Shown in pieces: positions 26,352-35,293 of a stretch of DNA of 64,000 nucleotides. Within the stretch, counting starts at the first letter, position 1; the number at the start of each line of letters is the position of its first letter. Source of the DNA: Knoellia subterranea KCTC 19937 (lineage in GTDB: Bacteria; Actinomycetota; Actinomycetes; Actinomycetales; Dermatophilaceae); NCBI RefSeq assembly GCF_000768685.1, contig NZ_AVPK01000001.1, positions 558,001-622,000 on the forward strand. Direction: 5' to 3'. The position numbers were made by a program, and so were the translations under genes. Under the pieces are notes generated by a model, which was not told the origin of the DNA, searched no databases, and worked only from the letters and a program-made list of their open reading frames with translations.

Positions 26352-27572
26352 TCAGTACGTCGGCTGGCTGGGGTCGACGTCGCGAACCCAGGCCAGGACG
26401 CCGCCAGTGACGTCGACCGCGTCGACACCTCGTTCACGCAACAGGGCGACGGCCTCGGCCGAGCGGGCCCCGGACTTGCAATAGATCAATGCCGGTATGC
26501 CGTCCGCGAGCCGAGCGATCGCCTCACCTCCGTCGTCGCGCACCTGACCGATCGGATGGAGCACCGACCCGGGGATGGCCACGACGTCGCGCTCACCCGG
26601 CTCCCGGACGTCGACGAGGAGGAAGGCGTCACCCCCGCGGCTCCTGTCCTCGAGCCTGCGCGCGAGGTCCGCAACCGCAATCAACGGTGCCGCCGATTCG
26701 GTTGTGACAGAACCACTCTCAGCCTCTTCGACCGAGTCGTTCTCGATGCCCAGGGATCGGTGCGGATCCGCATCGGCCCCACAGACGAGGCAGTCGGGGT
26801 TGGCGGCGACGGGCACCGTGCCCCATTCCTGGCGCCACGCGTCGTGCACCAGGAGTCGTCCGACCAGCGGCGCACCCACCCCCACCACGAGCTTGACCAC
26901 TTCCTCGGCCATGACCGAACCGATCGCCCCGACACTCGCTCCGAGGACCCCACCGGTCGAACAGGACGGAACGGCCCCGGGCGGCGGCGGCTCCGGGAAG
27001 ATGCAGCGATAGCAGGGGCCCTCGCCCGCCCACCACACGCTGACCTGCGCGTCGTGCTGGTAGACCGAGCCCCAGACGTGGGGGACGCCCAGCCGGGCGC
27101 ACGCGTCCCCCACGAGGTATCGCGTCGGGAAGTTGTCGGCCCCGTCCACGACGACATCGTGATCGGCGACGAGATCCAGGACGTTGTCGGCCGTGAGCCG
27201 CTCCGCGAGCGGCACCACGTCGGTGTCGGGCGCGAGGGCGGCAAGCGCATCCACGGCCGAGTCCACCTTGGGGCGTCCGACGTCGGCCACCCCGTGGATC
27301 ACCTGTCGCTGCAGGTTGGTGAGGTCGACAGCGTCGTCATCGACCACGGTGAGACGTCCGACCCCCGCGCCCGCGAGATAGAGCAGAACGGGCGACCCCA
27401 GCCCTCCGGCACCCACGACGAGAACCCGGGCAGCTCGCAGCCGTCGCTGCCCCTCGTCGCCCACCCCGGGCAGGATGACGTGACGTGCGAAACGGGTGCG
27501 CTCCGCGGACGAGAGCGGACCGCCCACCGGGGCGACCGGCATACGCGCGCTTGTCCGACGATCCACGTCCAC
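26352..27572 (-). CDS. moeZ: MoeZ-type adenylyltransferase/sulfurtransferase (ThiF plus rhodanese)
   Basis: 406 aa. The E1-like domain has GAGGLG (54-59), the zinc cysteines Cys187/Cys190 and Cys261/Cys264, and the Cys204 region SCSTGG. A C-terminal rhodanese domain follows, with catalytic Cys365 in IYCKSGARS. It activates the C-terminus of ubiquitin-like sulfur carriers (MoaD, CysO, ThiS) and loads sulfur. The GTG at 27572 has TATCGT plus 6 bases (leaderless); an alternative ATG is at 27542. It likely serves the MoaE product encoded at 6 kb. Confidence 0.92.
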   Translation of the reverse strand: MDVDRRTSARMPVAPVGGPLSSAERTRFARHVILPGVGDEGQRRLRAARVLVVGAGGLGSPVLLYLAGAGVGRLTVVDDDAVDLTNLQRQVIHGVADVGRPKVDSAVDALAALAPDTDVVPLAERLTADNVLDLVADHDVVVDGADNFPTRYLVGDACARLGVPHVWGSVYQHDAQVSVWWAGEGPCYRCIFPEPPPPGAVPSCSTGGVLGASVGAIGSVMAEEVVKLVVGVGAPLVGRLLVHDAWRQEWGTVPVAANPDCLVCGADADPHRSLGIENDSVEEAESGSVTTESAAPLIAVADLARRLEDRSRGGDAFLLVDVREPGERDVVAIPGSVLHPIGQVRDDGGEAIARLADGIPALIYCKSGARSAEAVALLRERGVDAVDVTGGVLAWVRDVDPSQPTY

Positions 27573-27671
27573 CCGGCCACGATACGACCGGGCAGCGGCC
27601 GAACCAGCCTCGGTTCCGTACTATGACGCGCACCACACCGAACCGCCAGCGCAGACGGGACAGAGGCACAC

Positions 27672-28313
27672 ATGGACACCAGCACTCACCGCGGACAGCG
27701 CATGCCCCGATCCGAGCGCCGCGCCCAGTTGCTCGAGGCAGCGCAGTCGGTCTTCGTCGAACGGGGCTACCACGCGGCGGCCATGGACGACATCGCCGAG
27801 CACGCCGGAGTCTCCAAGCCGGTGCTCTACCAACACTTCCCCGGCAAGCTCGAGCTCTACCTCGCCCTGCTCGACGCGCACTGCGAGACCCTCGAGCGGC
27901 TCGTGCGCGAGGCCCTGTCGCAGCCGGCGGACAGCAACGAGGACCGCGTGCAGGCGACGACCGGTGCGTACTTCGACTTCGTCGCGCGCGAGGACGGGGC
28001 GTTCCGCATGATCTTCGAGTCCGACCTGACGAGTGAGCCGCAGGTCCGGGCACGGCTCGACAGCGTCGAACTCGCCTGCGCCGAGGCCATTGCCGAGGTC
28101 ATCGCCCACGACGCGGGCATCCCGGAGGAGCAGGCGATGCTCGTCGCATCCGGACTAGCGGGGATGTCACAGATCACCGCCCGCTACTGGCTCGCCGCGG
28201 AGACCGGCCTCAAGCGCGAGGAAGCCGCCGGGATCGCCTCCAGCCTCATCTGGCGCGGCATCGGTTCGCTGCCGCTGGTGGGTGGGGAACGATCCGAAGC
28301 CGCTCGGGGTTAG
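27672..28313 (+). CDS. TetR family regulator
   Basis: 213 aa. The N-terminal helix-turn-helix is about residues 15-60 (IAEHAGVSKPVLYQHFPGK), and the C-terminal domain is for ligand binding. CAGAGG lies upstream of the ATG, and a TACTAT -10-like box is at 27619-27624. By order it is the counterpart of Rv3208. It is divergent from moeZ and upstream of the DUF3107 gene, either of which could be a target. Confidence 0.9.
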   Translation: MDTSTHRGQRMPRSERRAQLLEAAQSVFVERGYHAAAMDDIAEHAGVSKPVLYQHFPGKLELYLALLDAHCETLERLVREALSQPADSNEDRVQATTGAYFDFVAREDGAFRMIFESDLTSEPQVRARLDSVELACAEAIAEVIAHDAGIPEEQAMLVASGLAGMSQITARYWLAAETGLKREEAAGIASSLIWRGIGSLPLVGGERSEAARG

Positions 28314-28375
28314 CCTCTCGTGAACCGGTCGCTCGCTCCTGGCGGGCGATCCCCACGAACGAAAGGTGACTGACC

Positions 28376-28600
28376 GTGGAGGTCAACATCGGCGTGCAGA
28401 ACGTCGCACGCGAGATCGCACTCGAGACCGACGCCTCGGCCGAGGACGTGGCCAAGGCCATCGACGCCGCCCTGAGTGACGGGGGCGTCCTGCGCCTCAC
28501 CGACACCAAGGGGCGCGAGATCCTCGTGCCCGGGCGAGCCCTGGGCTGGGTCCAGGTGGGCGAGTCCGAGAAGAGCAAGGTCGGCTTCGGCCAGCTCTGA
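28376..28600 (+). CDS. DUF3107 family small protein
   Basis: 74 aa, matching DUF3107 (the TB9.4/Rv3208A family), a conserved actinobacterial protein of unknown function. It is a soluble acidic protein ending VGESEKSKVGFGQL. The GTG start has AAAGGTGA upstream. It lies 62 bases after the TetR gene and probably shares its transcript. Confidence 0.88.
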   Translation: MEVNIGVQNVAREIALETDASAEDVAKAIDAALSDGGVLRLTDTKGREILVPGRALGWVQVGESEKSKVGFGQL

Positions 28601-28799
28601 GCCCGCCACCGGTCGGCGTCGCGCGGACGAACGCCGGCGAAACACTGTCTGACCTGCCCGGATGACAAACCTTCAGACCCAGAAAATGCGCGGCGCGCTG
28701 CCCACGCTGGGGCTCTGAAGTGGCATATGGTCAAAAGGTCAAGGTCATCACTGCGATGACCACTCTCGCGCCCGTCAGGGCCAGAAAGGAGCGGTTCCC

Positions 28800-29069
28800 G
28801 TGATCGGAACCATCATCGGCGCCATCATCGTCGGTGCCATCATCGGAGCGCTGGCGCGCCTCGTGCTGCCTGGTCGCCAGAGCATCTCGACCGCCGTGAC
28901 CGTGATCCTCGGCATCCTCGGATCGCTCGTCGGATCCTGGCTCGTCTACCAGCTCGGCTACAACAACGACAACGGCGGGTTCAAGTTCATCCCGTTCCTC
29001 GCCGGCATCGTCGTCGCCGCCCTGCTCATCGTCGGCTACGGCATGGCCACCGGCAAGAAGCAGGTCTGA
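28800..29069 (+). CDS. GlsB/YeaQ/YmgE family small membrane protein
   Basis: 89 aa with three hydrophobic segments and Gly-rich helices (GTIIGAIIVGAIIGALARL at the start), the layout of the transglycosylase-associated family, often stress-induced. The GTG start has AAAGGAG 8 bases upstream. The 199 bases before it hold no other gene; a TATGGT box at about 28724 is the only promoter hint. A strong terminator follows. Confidence 0.88.
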   Translation: MIGTIIGAIIVGAIIGALARLVLPGRQSISTAVTVILGILGSLVGSWLVYQLGYNNDNGGFKFIPFLAGIVVAALLIVGYGMATGKKQV

Positions 29070-29091
29070 CGCTCGACGCCAGCAGCTGAAC

Positions 29092-29130
29092 ACGAAGGCC
29101 CCGATCCCCATGAGGGATCGGGGCCTTCGT
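29092..29130. terminator. Perfect 17-bp intrinsic terminator
   Basis: ACGAAGGCCCCGATCCC (29092-29108) pairs with 29114-29130 across a 5-base loop. It serves the small membrane protein gene and, read on the other strand, could also stop the ferritin-like transcript. Confidence 0.85.
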
Positions 29131-29145
29131 CGTCCCACCCTTTCC

Positions 29146-29227
29146 GCGCCGGTCGCGCGACCGGCGCGGTTGTTGGTGACCGGCGCTCGCATACCTGCGC
29201 CGGTCACCACGATGAGCGCCGGTCACC
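29146..29227. repeat. Intergenic palindromic repeat, copy 1
   Basis: Starts with a perfect 22-bp palindrome (GCGCCGGTC, 4 bases, GACCGGCGC), followed by GTGACCGGCGC, ATACCT and GCGCCGGTCA units. The same order of units recurs at 52751-52840. It lies between two convergent genes. A REP-like element is the closest description. Confidence 0.78.
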
Positions 29228-29283
29228 CTTGGACCCCACGAGGCCGCCTCCGCCCGAGCCAACGGGCCCAACGACCTGGCGAG

Positions 29284-29362
29284 GGCGATCTCGAGTATTC
29301 GTGGTGCGTGCGTTTGCGACGAAGGAGCAACTGAGCGCGCATCACGAATACTCGAGAGCGCC
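29284..29362. repeat. Constant-loop/variable-stem intergenic element, copy 1
   Basis: An inverted repeat of about 23 of 25 pairs (29284-29308 with 29338-29362) encloses a core around GCGACGAAGGAGC. The same core, about 38 of 43 bases identical, occurs inverted at 61725-61793 inside a different stem. With the terminator and the palindromic repeat, it accounts for most of the 320-base gap between the convergent genes. Confidence 0.75.
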
Positions 29363-29390
29363 GTGAGCTCTCGTAGGTCTCGCGAATGGC

Positions 29391-30080
29391 TCAGGCGGAG
29401 AGGCCGAGCCGTCCCATGCGCTGCGTGTGCCGATCCGTGAGGCGCGTGAACATCTGACCGATCGCGGTGAGGTCTGCTCCCCCACCGACGAGCAGCCCCG
29501 CGAGCGAGTCGCGCTCGACTGCCACGGCCTGGCCCTGGCTCAGCGCCTCGCCCAGGAGCCGTCGGCCCCACAGGCTCAGCCTTCCCGACGCCGTCGGGTC
29601 GGTCTTCAGCGTGTCTCGCACGACCCCGACGACGAAGTCGCCCGTTCCCTCGTCGTCGAGGGCGCGGTCCATCACCGCCCGCGTCTCGTCGTCGACGAAC
29701 GATCCCATCTCGCGATAGAAGTCCTTGGCGATGCCGTCACCGACGTACGCCTTGATGAGCCCCTCGATCCAGCTCTTGGGCCGGGTGCGATCGTGGTACG
29801 CCGAGAACGGCGCGACGAACGGCTGCATGGCTGCTTCGGCGTCGACTCCCATCTCGGTCAGGCGCGCCACGAGGAGTTCGTACTGGCGGTACTCAGTGGC
29901 CGCGAACCCCGCCATCTGCGCCTTGATCCGCAGCGAGGGCGCGAGGTCCGAGTCGGTGGCCATCCGAATGCAGGCCGTGAGTTCGCCGTACGCGAGGACT
30001 CCCAGCAGGTCCACCACAGCCGCCTTGTATGCCGGGTCGTCCAGTGCCGCTGCGTCTCCCGGCGTCGCGTTCGTCTCCAT
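29391..30080 (-). CDS. Ferritin-like fold-containing protein
   Basis: 229 aa, mostly helical, resembling the actinobacterial ferritin-like family of Rv3210c (tRNA-MiaE-like helical bundle). Acidic and His residues such as YGELTA and ATEYRQYELL could form a metal site, but I cannot confirm a di-iron set. The ATG at 30080 is leaderless (TAGGCT plus 7 bases). It is divergent from the DEAD-box helicase. Confidence 0.8.
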   Translation of the reverse strand: METNATPGDAAALDDPAYKAAVVDLLGVLAYGELTACIRMATDSDLAPSLRIKAQMAGFAATEYRQYELLVARLTEMGVDAEAAMQPFVAPFSAYHDRTRPKSWIEGLIKAYVGDGIAKDFYREMGSFVDDETRAVMDRALDDEGTGDFVVGVVRDTLKTDPTASGRLSLWGRRLLGEALSQGQAVAVERDSLAGLLVGGGADLTAIGQMFTRLTDRHTQRMGRLGLSA

Positions 30081-30275
30081 GCGCCGAAGCCTAGCGATCC
30101 GCACTGTTCGGGGCGGACGGCATACAGAAGGTAGTCTGGACGTGTCCACGGTGCCCGGTCGGCACGACGCACACCTGATGTGGGACTCCACGGGAGCCCC
30201 ACCCGAAGACCTCCGATCGGCCCGCCACAGCGGCGACGAGCCTCCTGCGCGAGAGCCGCCGATCAGAGAGTTTCC

Positions 30276-31904
30276 ATGACTGACGCATCAACGATCCCTG
30301 CCGACCCGACCGCTGAGGCGATCGCCGACGAGGTCGCCATCGAGGCGACGAAGCAGGCCACGGCCGCCGACCAGACGTTCGGTGACTTCGACATCCACCC
30401 CGACATCGTCGCGGCCCTCGCGTCGCACGGCATCACGACGCCGTTCCCGATCCAGGCGATGACCCTTCCCGTGGCCCTCTCCGGCCACGACATCATCGGC
30501 CAGGCCAAGACCGGCACGGGCAAGACCCTCGGCTTCGGCATCCCGCTCCTCAACAAGGTCATCGCCCGCGGCGACGACGCGTGGGACGCCTTCCCACACC
30601 AGGGCAAGCCGCAGGCCCTCGCGGTCGCCCCGACTCGTGAGCTCGCCGTCCAGGTGGCCGCCGACCTCGAGCGCGCCGGCGCCCAGCGCGGCATCCGCGT
30701 CCTCACCGTCTACGGCGGTCGCGCCTACGAGCCGCAGATCGAGGCGCTCCAGAAGGGCATCGACGTCGTCGTCGGCACGCCCGGTCGCCTCATCGACCTC
30801 GCCAAGCAGGGCCACCTCGACCTCTCCCGCACCAAGACCGTCGTCCTCGACGAGGCCGACGAGATGCTCGACCTCGGCTTCCTCCCCGACGTCGAGAAGT
30901 TGCTCGCGATGACGTCGCCGGCCCGCCAGACGATGCTCTTCTCGGCCACGATGCCGGGTGCCGTCGTGGCCCTCGCGCGCCGCTACATGACGCAGCCGAC
31001 GCACATCCGCGCCATGCAGGAGGGCGAGGGCGACACCTCGCAGACCGTCAAGGCCATCACGCAGTACGTCTTCCGCGCGCACGCGATGGACAAGATCGAG
31101 ATGCTCGCGCGCATCCTCCAGGCCAAGGAGCGCGGTCTGACGATCGTGTTCAGCCGGACCAAGCGCACCGCCGCCAAGGTTGCCGACGAGCTCGTCGACC
31201 GCGGCTTCGCCGCCGCCTCGATCCACGGCGACCTCGGTCAGGGCGCCCGCGAGCAGGCGCTGCGCGCGTTCCGCTCCGGCAAGGTCGACGTCCTCGTCGC
31301 CACCGATGTCGCCGCCCGCGGCATCGACGTCGAGAACGTCACCCACGTCATCAACTACCAGTGCCCCGAGGACGAGAAGACCTACGTCCACCGCATCGGC
31401 CGCACCGGCCGCGCGGGCCAGACCGGCATCGCGGTCACGTTCGTCGACTGGGACGACCTGCACCGCTGGACCATGATCAACAAGGCTCTGGACCTCGGCA
31501 TCCCGGACCCGGAGGAGACCTACTCCTCCTCCGACCACCTCTACTCCGAGCTCGACATCCCGCGGGAGGCCAAGGGTCGCCTCCCGAAGTCGGCGCAGAC
31601 CCGCGCCGGCCTCGACGCCGAGAAGCTCGAGGACCTTGGCGAGACGGGCAAGTCGAGCGGTCGTCGCCCGGCTGGTGGCCGCGGCGGTTCCCGAGACGGT
31701 GGCCGGGGCCGCAGCCAGGGCTCCCGTGACGGTGGACGCGACGGTGGCCGCGACGGTGGCCGCGAGGGCGGCCGCGAGCGCAGTGGACGCGACGGCGGCA
31801 CCGGTGAGGTGCGCGCCGAGGGTGCAGCACCCCGCCGCAACCGCAACCGTCGTCGGACCCGTGGCGGCCAGCCCGACGCCGGCACGTCGGTCGCGACCGA
31901 CTGA
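30276..31904 (+). CDS. DEAD-box ATP-dependent RNA helicase
   Basis: 542 aa. All DEAD-box motifs are present: Q motif (TPFPIQ), GQAKTGTGKT, PTRELA, GTPGR, VLDEADEML, FSATMP, and HRIGRTGR. The last ~90 residues are an Arg/Gly/Asp-rich tail (repeated GGRDGG) that likely binds RNA. The ATG at 30276 has only a weak AGAGAG site. A leader of about 140 bases after a TAGTCT box (about 30131) could carry regulation. By order it is Rv3211, annotated rhlE. Confidence 0.93.
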   Translation: MTDASTIPADPTAEAIADEVAIEATKQATAADQTFGDFDIHPDIVAALASHGITTPFPIQAMTLPVALSGHDIIGQAKTGTGKTLGFGIPLLNKVIARGDDAWDAFPHQGKPQALAVAPTRELAVQVAADLERAGAQRGIRVLTVYGGRAYEPQIEALQKGIDVVVGTPGRLIDLAKQGHLDLSRTKTVVLDEADEMLDLGFLPDVEKLLAMTSPARQTMLFSATMPGAVVALARRYMTQPTHIRAMQEGEGDTSQTVKAITQYVFRAHAMDKIEMLARILQAKERGLTIVFSRTKRTAAKVADELVDRGFAAASIHGDLGQGAREQALRAFRSGKVDVLVATDVAARGIDVENVTHVINYQCPEDEKTYVHRIGRTGRAGQTGIAVTFVDWDDLHRWTMINKALDLGIPDPEETYSSSDHLYSELDIPREAKGRLPKSAQTRAGLDAEKLEDLGETGKSSGRRPAGGRGGSRDGGRGRSQGSRDGGRDGGRDGGREGGRERSGRDGGTGEVRAEGAAPRRNRNRRRTRGGQPDAGTSVATD

Positions 31905-31924
31905 GGCGACCACCCGGCATACGC

Positions 31925-31959
31925 AAAGGCCCGTCCCGCATCGAGCGGGACGGGCCTTT
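31925..31959. terminator. Bidirectional 15-bp intrinsic terminator
   Basis: AAAGGCCCGTCCCGC (31925-31939) pairs with 31945-31959 across ATCGA, with A- and T-runs at both ends. It serves the helicase on the plus strand and the alcohol dehydrogenase on the minus strand. Confidence 0.9.
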
Positions 31960-31970
31960 CCGTGTACGGC

Positions 31971-33032
31971 TCAGGCGGACGGGATGGTCGCCGTGTCGAT
32001 GACGTAGCGGTAGCGCACGTCCCCCGCAACGACCTTGTCGTATGCCGCGTCGACGGTCGTCGTGTCACTCGCGTCGAGCGTCTCGATGGTCGCCCCGATG
32101 CCGTGCTCTGCACAGAAGTCGAGCATCTCCTGGGTCTCACCGATGCCGCCGATGTTGCTGCCGGTGAGGACTTTGTTGCCGCCGATGAGGCTGCCCGGGC
32201 GGACCGCGAGTTTGCTCGGCGGGAGACCGACGTTGACGAGCGCACCGTTGGGGCGGAGCAGTCGGACGTAGGTGTCCATGTCGAGGTCGGCACTCACCGT
32301 GTTGACGATGAGGTCGAAGTTGCCCTTGGCGGCCCGCATCGCCTCGGTGTCGCTCGTGGCGATGTGCTGGCTCGATCCGAGCTCCTTGGCGTCCTCGGCC
32401 TTGGCCATCGAACGGGACAGGGTCGTGACCTCGGCACCCAGGGCGGCTGCGAGCTTGACCGCCATGTGGCCGAGCCCGCCGACGCCGACGACGGCGACCT
32501 TGCGACCGGGGCCGGCGCCCCAGCGCTTGAGGGGCGAATACGTCGTGATGCCGGCGCACAGGAGCGGCGCGGCCTCGTCGAGCTCGATGCCCTCGGGCAC
32601 GCGCACGACCATGCGCTCGGTGACGACGATCTGCTGGCTGTAGCCGCCGGCTGCCCACTCGCCGTCGTAGTTCTGGCTGTTGTAGGTGCCGACGGACCCC
32701 TTGCTGCAGAACATCTCCTGGCCGTTCTTGCAGTGCTCGCACTCGCCGCACGAGTCGACGAGACAACCGACGCCGACGCGGTCACCGACCTTGAACTTCG
32801 TCACGCCGTCACCGACGGCGCTCACGGTGCCGGCGATCTCGTGGCCGGTGACGATCGGGTAGTGCGCGGCGCCCCACTCGTCGCGGACGGTGTGGATGTC
32901 GCTGTGGCAGATGCCGGCGAAGGCGATGTCAATGCGGACGTCGTCGTCCCGGAGGTCGCGACGCTCGAGGTCGACGGCCTCGAAGGGTGCTCCGGCCGAC
33001 GGGACGGAGAGTGCTCGGGTTGTGGTGGGCAT
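31971..33032 (-). CDS. Zinc-dependent NAD(P) alcohol dehydrogenase
   Basis: 353 aa, medium-chain dehydrogenase. Catalytic zinc ligands Cys42 (GICHSD) and His64 (GHEIAG) and a structural zinc site (Cys95, Cys98, Cys101, Cys109) are visible. The Rossmann motif is GVGGLG. It resembles the YahK/cinnamyl-alcohol dehydrogenase clade, usually NADPH-linked aldehyde reductases. Leaderless ATG (TACCGT plus 7 bases); a GTG 9 bases upstream is less likely. No linked pathway genes. Confidence 0.9.
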   Translation of the reverse strand: MPTTTRALSVPSAGAPFEAVDLERRDLRDDDVRIDIAFAGICHSDIHTVRDEWGAAHYPIVTGHEIAGTVSAVGDGVTKFKVGDRVGVGCLVDSCGECEHCKNGQEMFCSKGSVGTYNSQNYDGEWAAGGYSQQIVVTERMVVRVPEGIELDEAAPLLCAGITTYSPLKRWGAGPGRKVAVVGVGGLGHMAVKLAAALGAEVTTLSRSMAKAEDAKELGSSQHIATSDTEAMRAAKGNFDLIVNTVSADLDMDTYVRLLRPNGALVNVGLPPSKLAVRPGSLIGGNKVLTGSNIGGIGETQEMLDFCAEHGIGATIETLDASDTTTVDAAYDKVVAGDVRYRYVIDTATIPSA

Positions 33033-33097
33033 GGATCCCACGGTAAACCCGTCCGCGGCACCGCCCGGTCGGGGGTCATCACCCGACCCCCGACCCG

Positions 33098-33883
33098 TCA
33101 GGGCAACCGAGGCAGGAGCGACTCGGCGACCTTGCGATAGGCCTGCGCACCCTTGGAGGTGCGCGATGTCGCGAGGATCGAACGCCCCACCGCGGGCGCC
33201 TCGGCGAAGCGGACCGTGCGCGGAATCGGCGGCGACAACACGGGCAGGTCGTAGCGCTCCCCCACGTCGGCCAGAACCTCCTGCGCATGGTTGCTCCGGC
33301 CGTCGAAGAGTGTCGGGAGGATGCCGATGACCTCGAGCTTCTTGTTGAGGAACTTCGTGACGTCGGCGACGGTGTCGAGCAGCTGCCCGACGCCGCGGTG
33401 GCTCAACATCTCGCAGGGCATCGGGATGATGAGGCCCTGAGCCGCGGTGAGGGCGTTGAGCGTGAGCACGCCGAGGCTCGGTGAGCAGTCCAACAGGATG
33501 ACGTCGTAGTCGTCACGCGCGTCCTGGAGCGCCGTCTGGAGGACGAACTCGCGTGCGGGCCTCCCCAGGAGGATCGCCTCGGTCCCCGCGAGATCGATCG
33601 AGCTGGGCACGAGGTCGACGCCGTCCTCGCAGGTGATGACGAGTTCGCTGAGCTCCGCCTGCCCGAGCAGGACGTGGTGGATCGACTCCTCCACCTCGTC
33701 GGGGTCGACTCCCAGGCTGAACGTCAGACAGGCCTGGGCGTCGAGGTCGACGAGCAGCACCCGCTTGCCGAGTTCGGCGAACGCCGCGCCGAGCGAGGCG
33801 ACGGACGTGGTTTTGGCGACGCCGCCCTTCTGGTTGGCGACGGCGATGATCGTGGCACCTGAGGGGCGCTTGCGAGGAGGCAC
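33098..33883 (-). CDS. ParA family ATPase
   Basis: 261 aa. Deviant Walker A KGGVAKTT (19-26) and Walker B-type VILLDCSPSLG. It is an orphan: no parB or parS-like repeat is nearby, so a role in chromosome partition is not implied; cargo positioning is possible. GTG start with AAGGA and a 6-base spacer. It holds the position of the Soj-like Rv3213c. Confidence 0.9.
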   Translation of the reverse strand: MPPRKRPSGATIIAVANQKGGVAKTTSVASLGAAFAELGKRVLLVDLDAQACLTFSLGVDPDEVEESIHHVLLGQAELSELVITCEDGVDLVPSSIDLAGTEAILLGRPAREFVLQTALQDARDDYDVILLDCSPSLGVLTLNALTAAQGLIIPMPCEMLSHRGVGQLLDTVADVTKFLNKKLEVIGILPTLFDGRSNHAQEVLADVGERYDLPVLSPPIPRTVRFAEAPAVGRSILATSRTSKGAQAYRKVAESLLPRLP

Positions 33884-33973
33884 GGGCGGTCCTTGGAGTC
33901 GTCGGTATGCCGTCCGCCCCAGTCTCTCAGGCCGCGCGCCTTCGTGTGCGCGCGTCTTCGCGAGGAAGACGCG

Positions 33974-34414
33974 TCAGGTGTCGTCGCCCGCAGGTGGCAG
34001 CACGGATTCACCGATCGGACCGGGGTTGTGGGCGACCTCCCACCGGAAGCCGTCCGGGTCGGCGAAGTAGCCGGTGTAGCCACCCCAATCACGCTCGACG
34101 GCGTCCGAGACGAGGCTCGCCCCAGCGCGGCGCGCGTCAGCAAGCACGGCGTCGACCTCGGCGGGCGTTTGGACGTTGTGCGCGATCGTGATGGGAAGGA
34201 CGCCCGGCAGGTCGGCGGGAGCGAGGGTGCCGATCTCCTCGGCCATGTGCGCGCGGTCCCAGAGCGACAGCACGAGCAGGGGCCCGGCGGAGAACATGAT
34301 GACCTCCCCGGCGACGTCGAGCTCGGGCTGCCAGCCCAGCCCGTCGACGTAGAAGCGTCGAGTGACGTCGAGGTCGTGGACCCCAAGGGTGACGAACGAG
34401 ATGCGCTGATCCAT
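33974..34414 (-). CDS. VOC/glyoxalase-fold protein
   Basis: 146 aa, paired beta-alpha-beta-beta-beta modules: FVTLGVHDLDVTRRFYVDGLGW at the start and GYTGYFADPDGFRWEVAHNP later. It is a vicinal oxygen chelate family protein, function unknown. GAGGAG lies 7 bases before the ATG at 34414. A short hairpin (33951-33973) directly follows the stop and may end the transcript. The ERCC4-domain gene lies 11 bases upstream on the same strand. Confidence 0.85.
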   Translation of the reverse strand: MDQRISFVTLGVHDLDVTRRFYVDGLGWQPELDVAGEVIMFSAGPLLVLSLWDRAHMAEEIGTLAPADLPGVLPITIAHNVQTPAEVDAVLADARRAGASLVSDAVERDWGGYTGYFADPDGFRWEVAHNPGPIGESVLPPAGDDT

Positions 34415-34425
34415 GTTGACTCTCC

Positions 34426-35265
34426 TCACTCCGCCTCGTTGGCCGCCGGGAGGATTCGCCGGGCGGCTTCGCCCATCCGGTGCTCCTGAACCGCGCCGGC
34501 AAGGAAGCGGTAGGTCCACTCCTGAGCCAGCGCGCGGTTCTCCGCCCAGATGATCGGGACGGTGGGCCAGCGCACCTGACACTCACCCACCTGGTCCGCG
34601 ATGAGTGAGGGACGCACATGTTCGAGCTTGAAGATCGACGAGTAGCGGTCCTCGACGACCAGAGCGGACCGGCCAAGCGTGGCAAGTTCCCCCATGCGAT
34701 AGGCCAGCCGACCGGACGACAGGCTCCCGGCGAGGTCGGCCAGCGACTTCCGCTCGACGACCGCGACAAGCTCTCCGTCAACGAAGGCCCCGTAGTCCCC
34801 GGTGTCGAGGGCGCGCTTCGTCGTCGTCGCCTGCTGGTGACTGAACTTCCACGCGTAGCGCTCACGCGTGTCGACGACGATCTCCAGGTCCTCCAGGCCG
34901 CCGGCCCGCGCCGTGGGCAGATCGATGTTTGGGCGGGCCGCCTTGGCCACTTTCGCGGTTTGCCAGAAGATCATTTCCCGACCACGGGCGCGGGTCAGGA
35001 CGAATTGCGATCGGGCCTCTCGTCGGCGGTCCGCGACCACGTCGATAGCAGCCCCGCGCCGTCGGCACTCGGTGAGTGGCACCTCCTCGACCACATCAGC
35101 GTCGTCCGGCCACGGTGCGTCGTGCCGGTGGCAGTACACCTTGGAAGTGCGCGGCCACGTCTCCCTCGCCCTCAGGACGAGGCCATCGCCCAGGGGGATG
35201 CGCAGGAGGTAGGGCAGGCTCGAGTCCGGATCGGGGTTGCGGGCAACGAGCAGTGTCAAGGGCAC
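34426..35265 (-). CDS. ERCC4 domain-containing nuclease-like protein
   Basis: 279 aa. The C-terminal half carries XPF/ERCC4 nuclease signatures: IVVDTRERYAWKF with Asp132, GDYGAF, and the ERKxxxD motif VERKSLADL (about 171-177). No helicase or HhH domain is fused. The N-terminal half is unrecognised. The GTG at 35265 is chosen because TAGCGT plus 6 bases precedes it; the GTG at 35271 lies inside that spacer. It probably cuts branched or damaged DNA, though no bacterial function is established. Confidence 0.82.
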   Translation of the reverse strand: MPLTLLVARNPDPDSSLPYLLRIPLGDGLVLRARETWPRTSKVYCHRHDAPWPDDADVVEEVPLTECRRRGAAIDVVADRRREARSQFVLTRARGREMIFWQTAKVAKAARPNIDLPTARAGGLEDLEIVVDTRERYAWKFSHQQATTTKRALDTGDYGAFVDGELVAVVERKSLADLAGSLSSGRLAYRMGELATLGRSALVVEDRYSSIFKLEHVRPSLIADQVGECQVRWPTVPIIWAENRALAQEWTYRFLAGAVQEHRMGEAARRILPAANEAE

Positions 35266-35293
35266 GGTCACACGCTAGGCCCAGCCAGCGACG

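Noticed and set aside
31690-31810. Short direct repeats that could suggest a CRISPR array or tandem repeat
   Set aside because: They are the Arg-Gly-Gly-Asp codons of the helicase tail; no spacer structure.
30288-31913. A 541-codon minus-strand frame over the DEAD-box helicase
   Set aside because: Antisense shadow; no recognisable domain.
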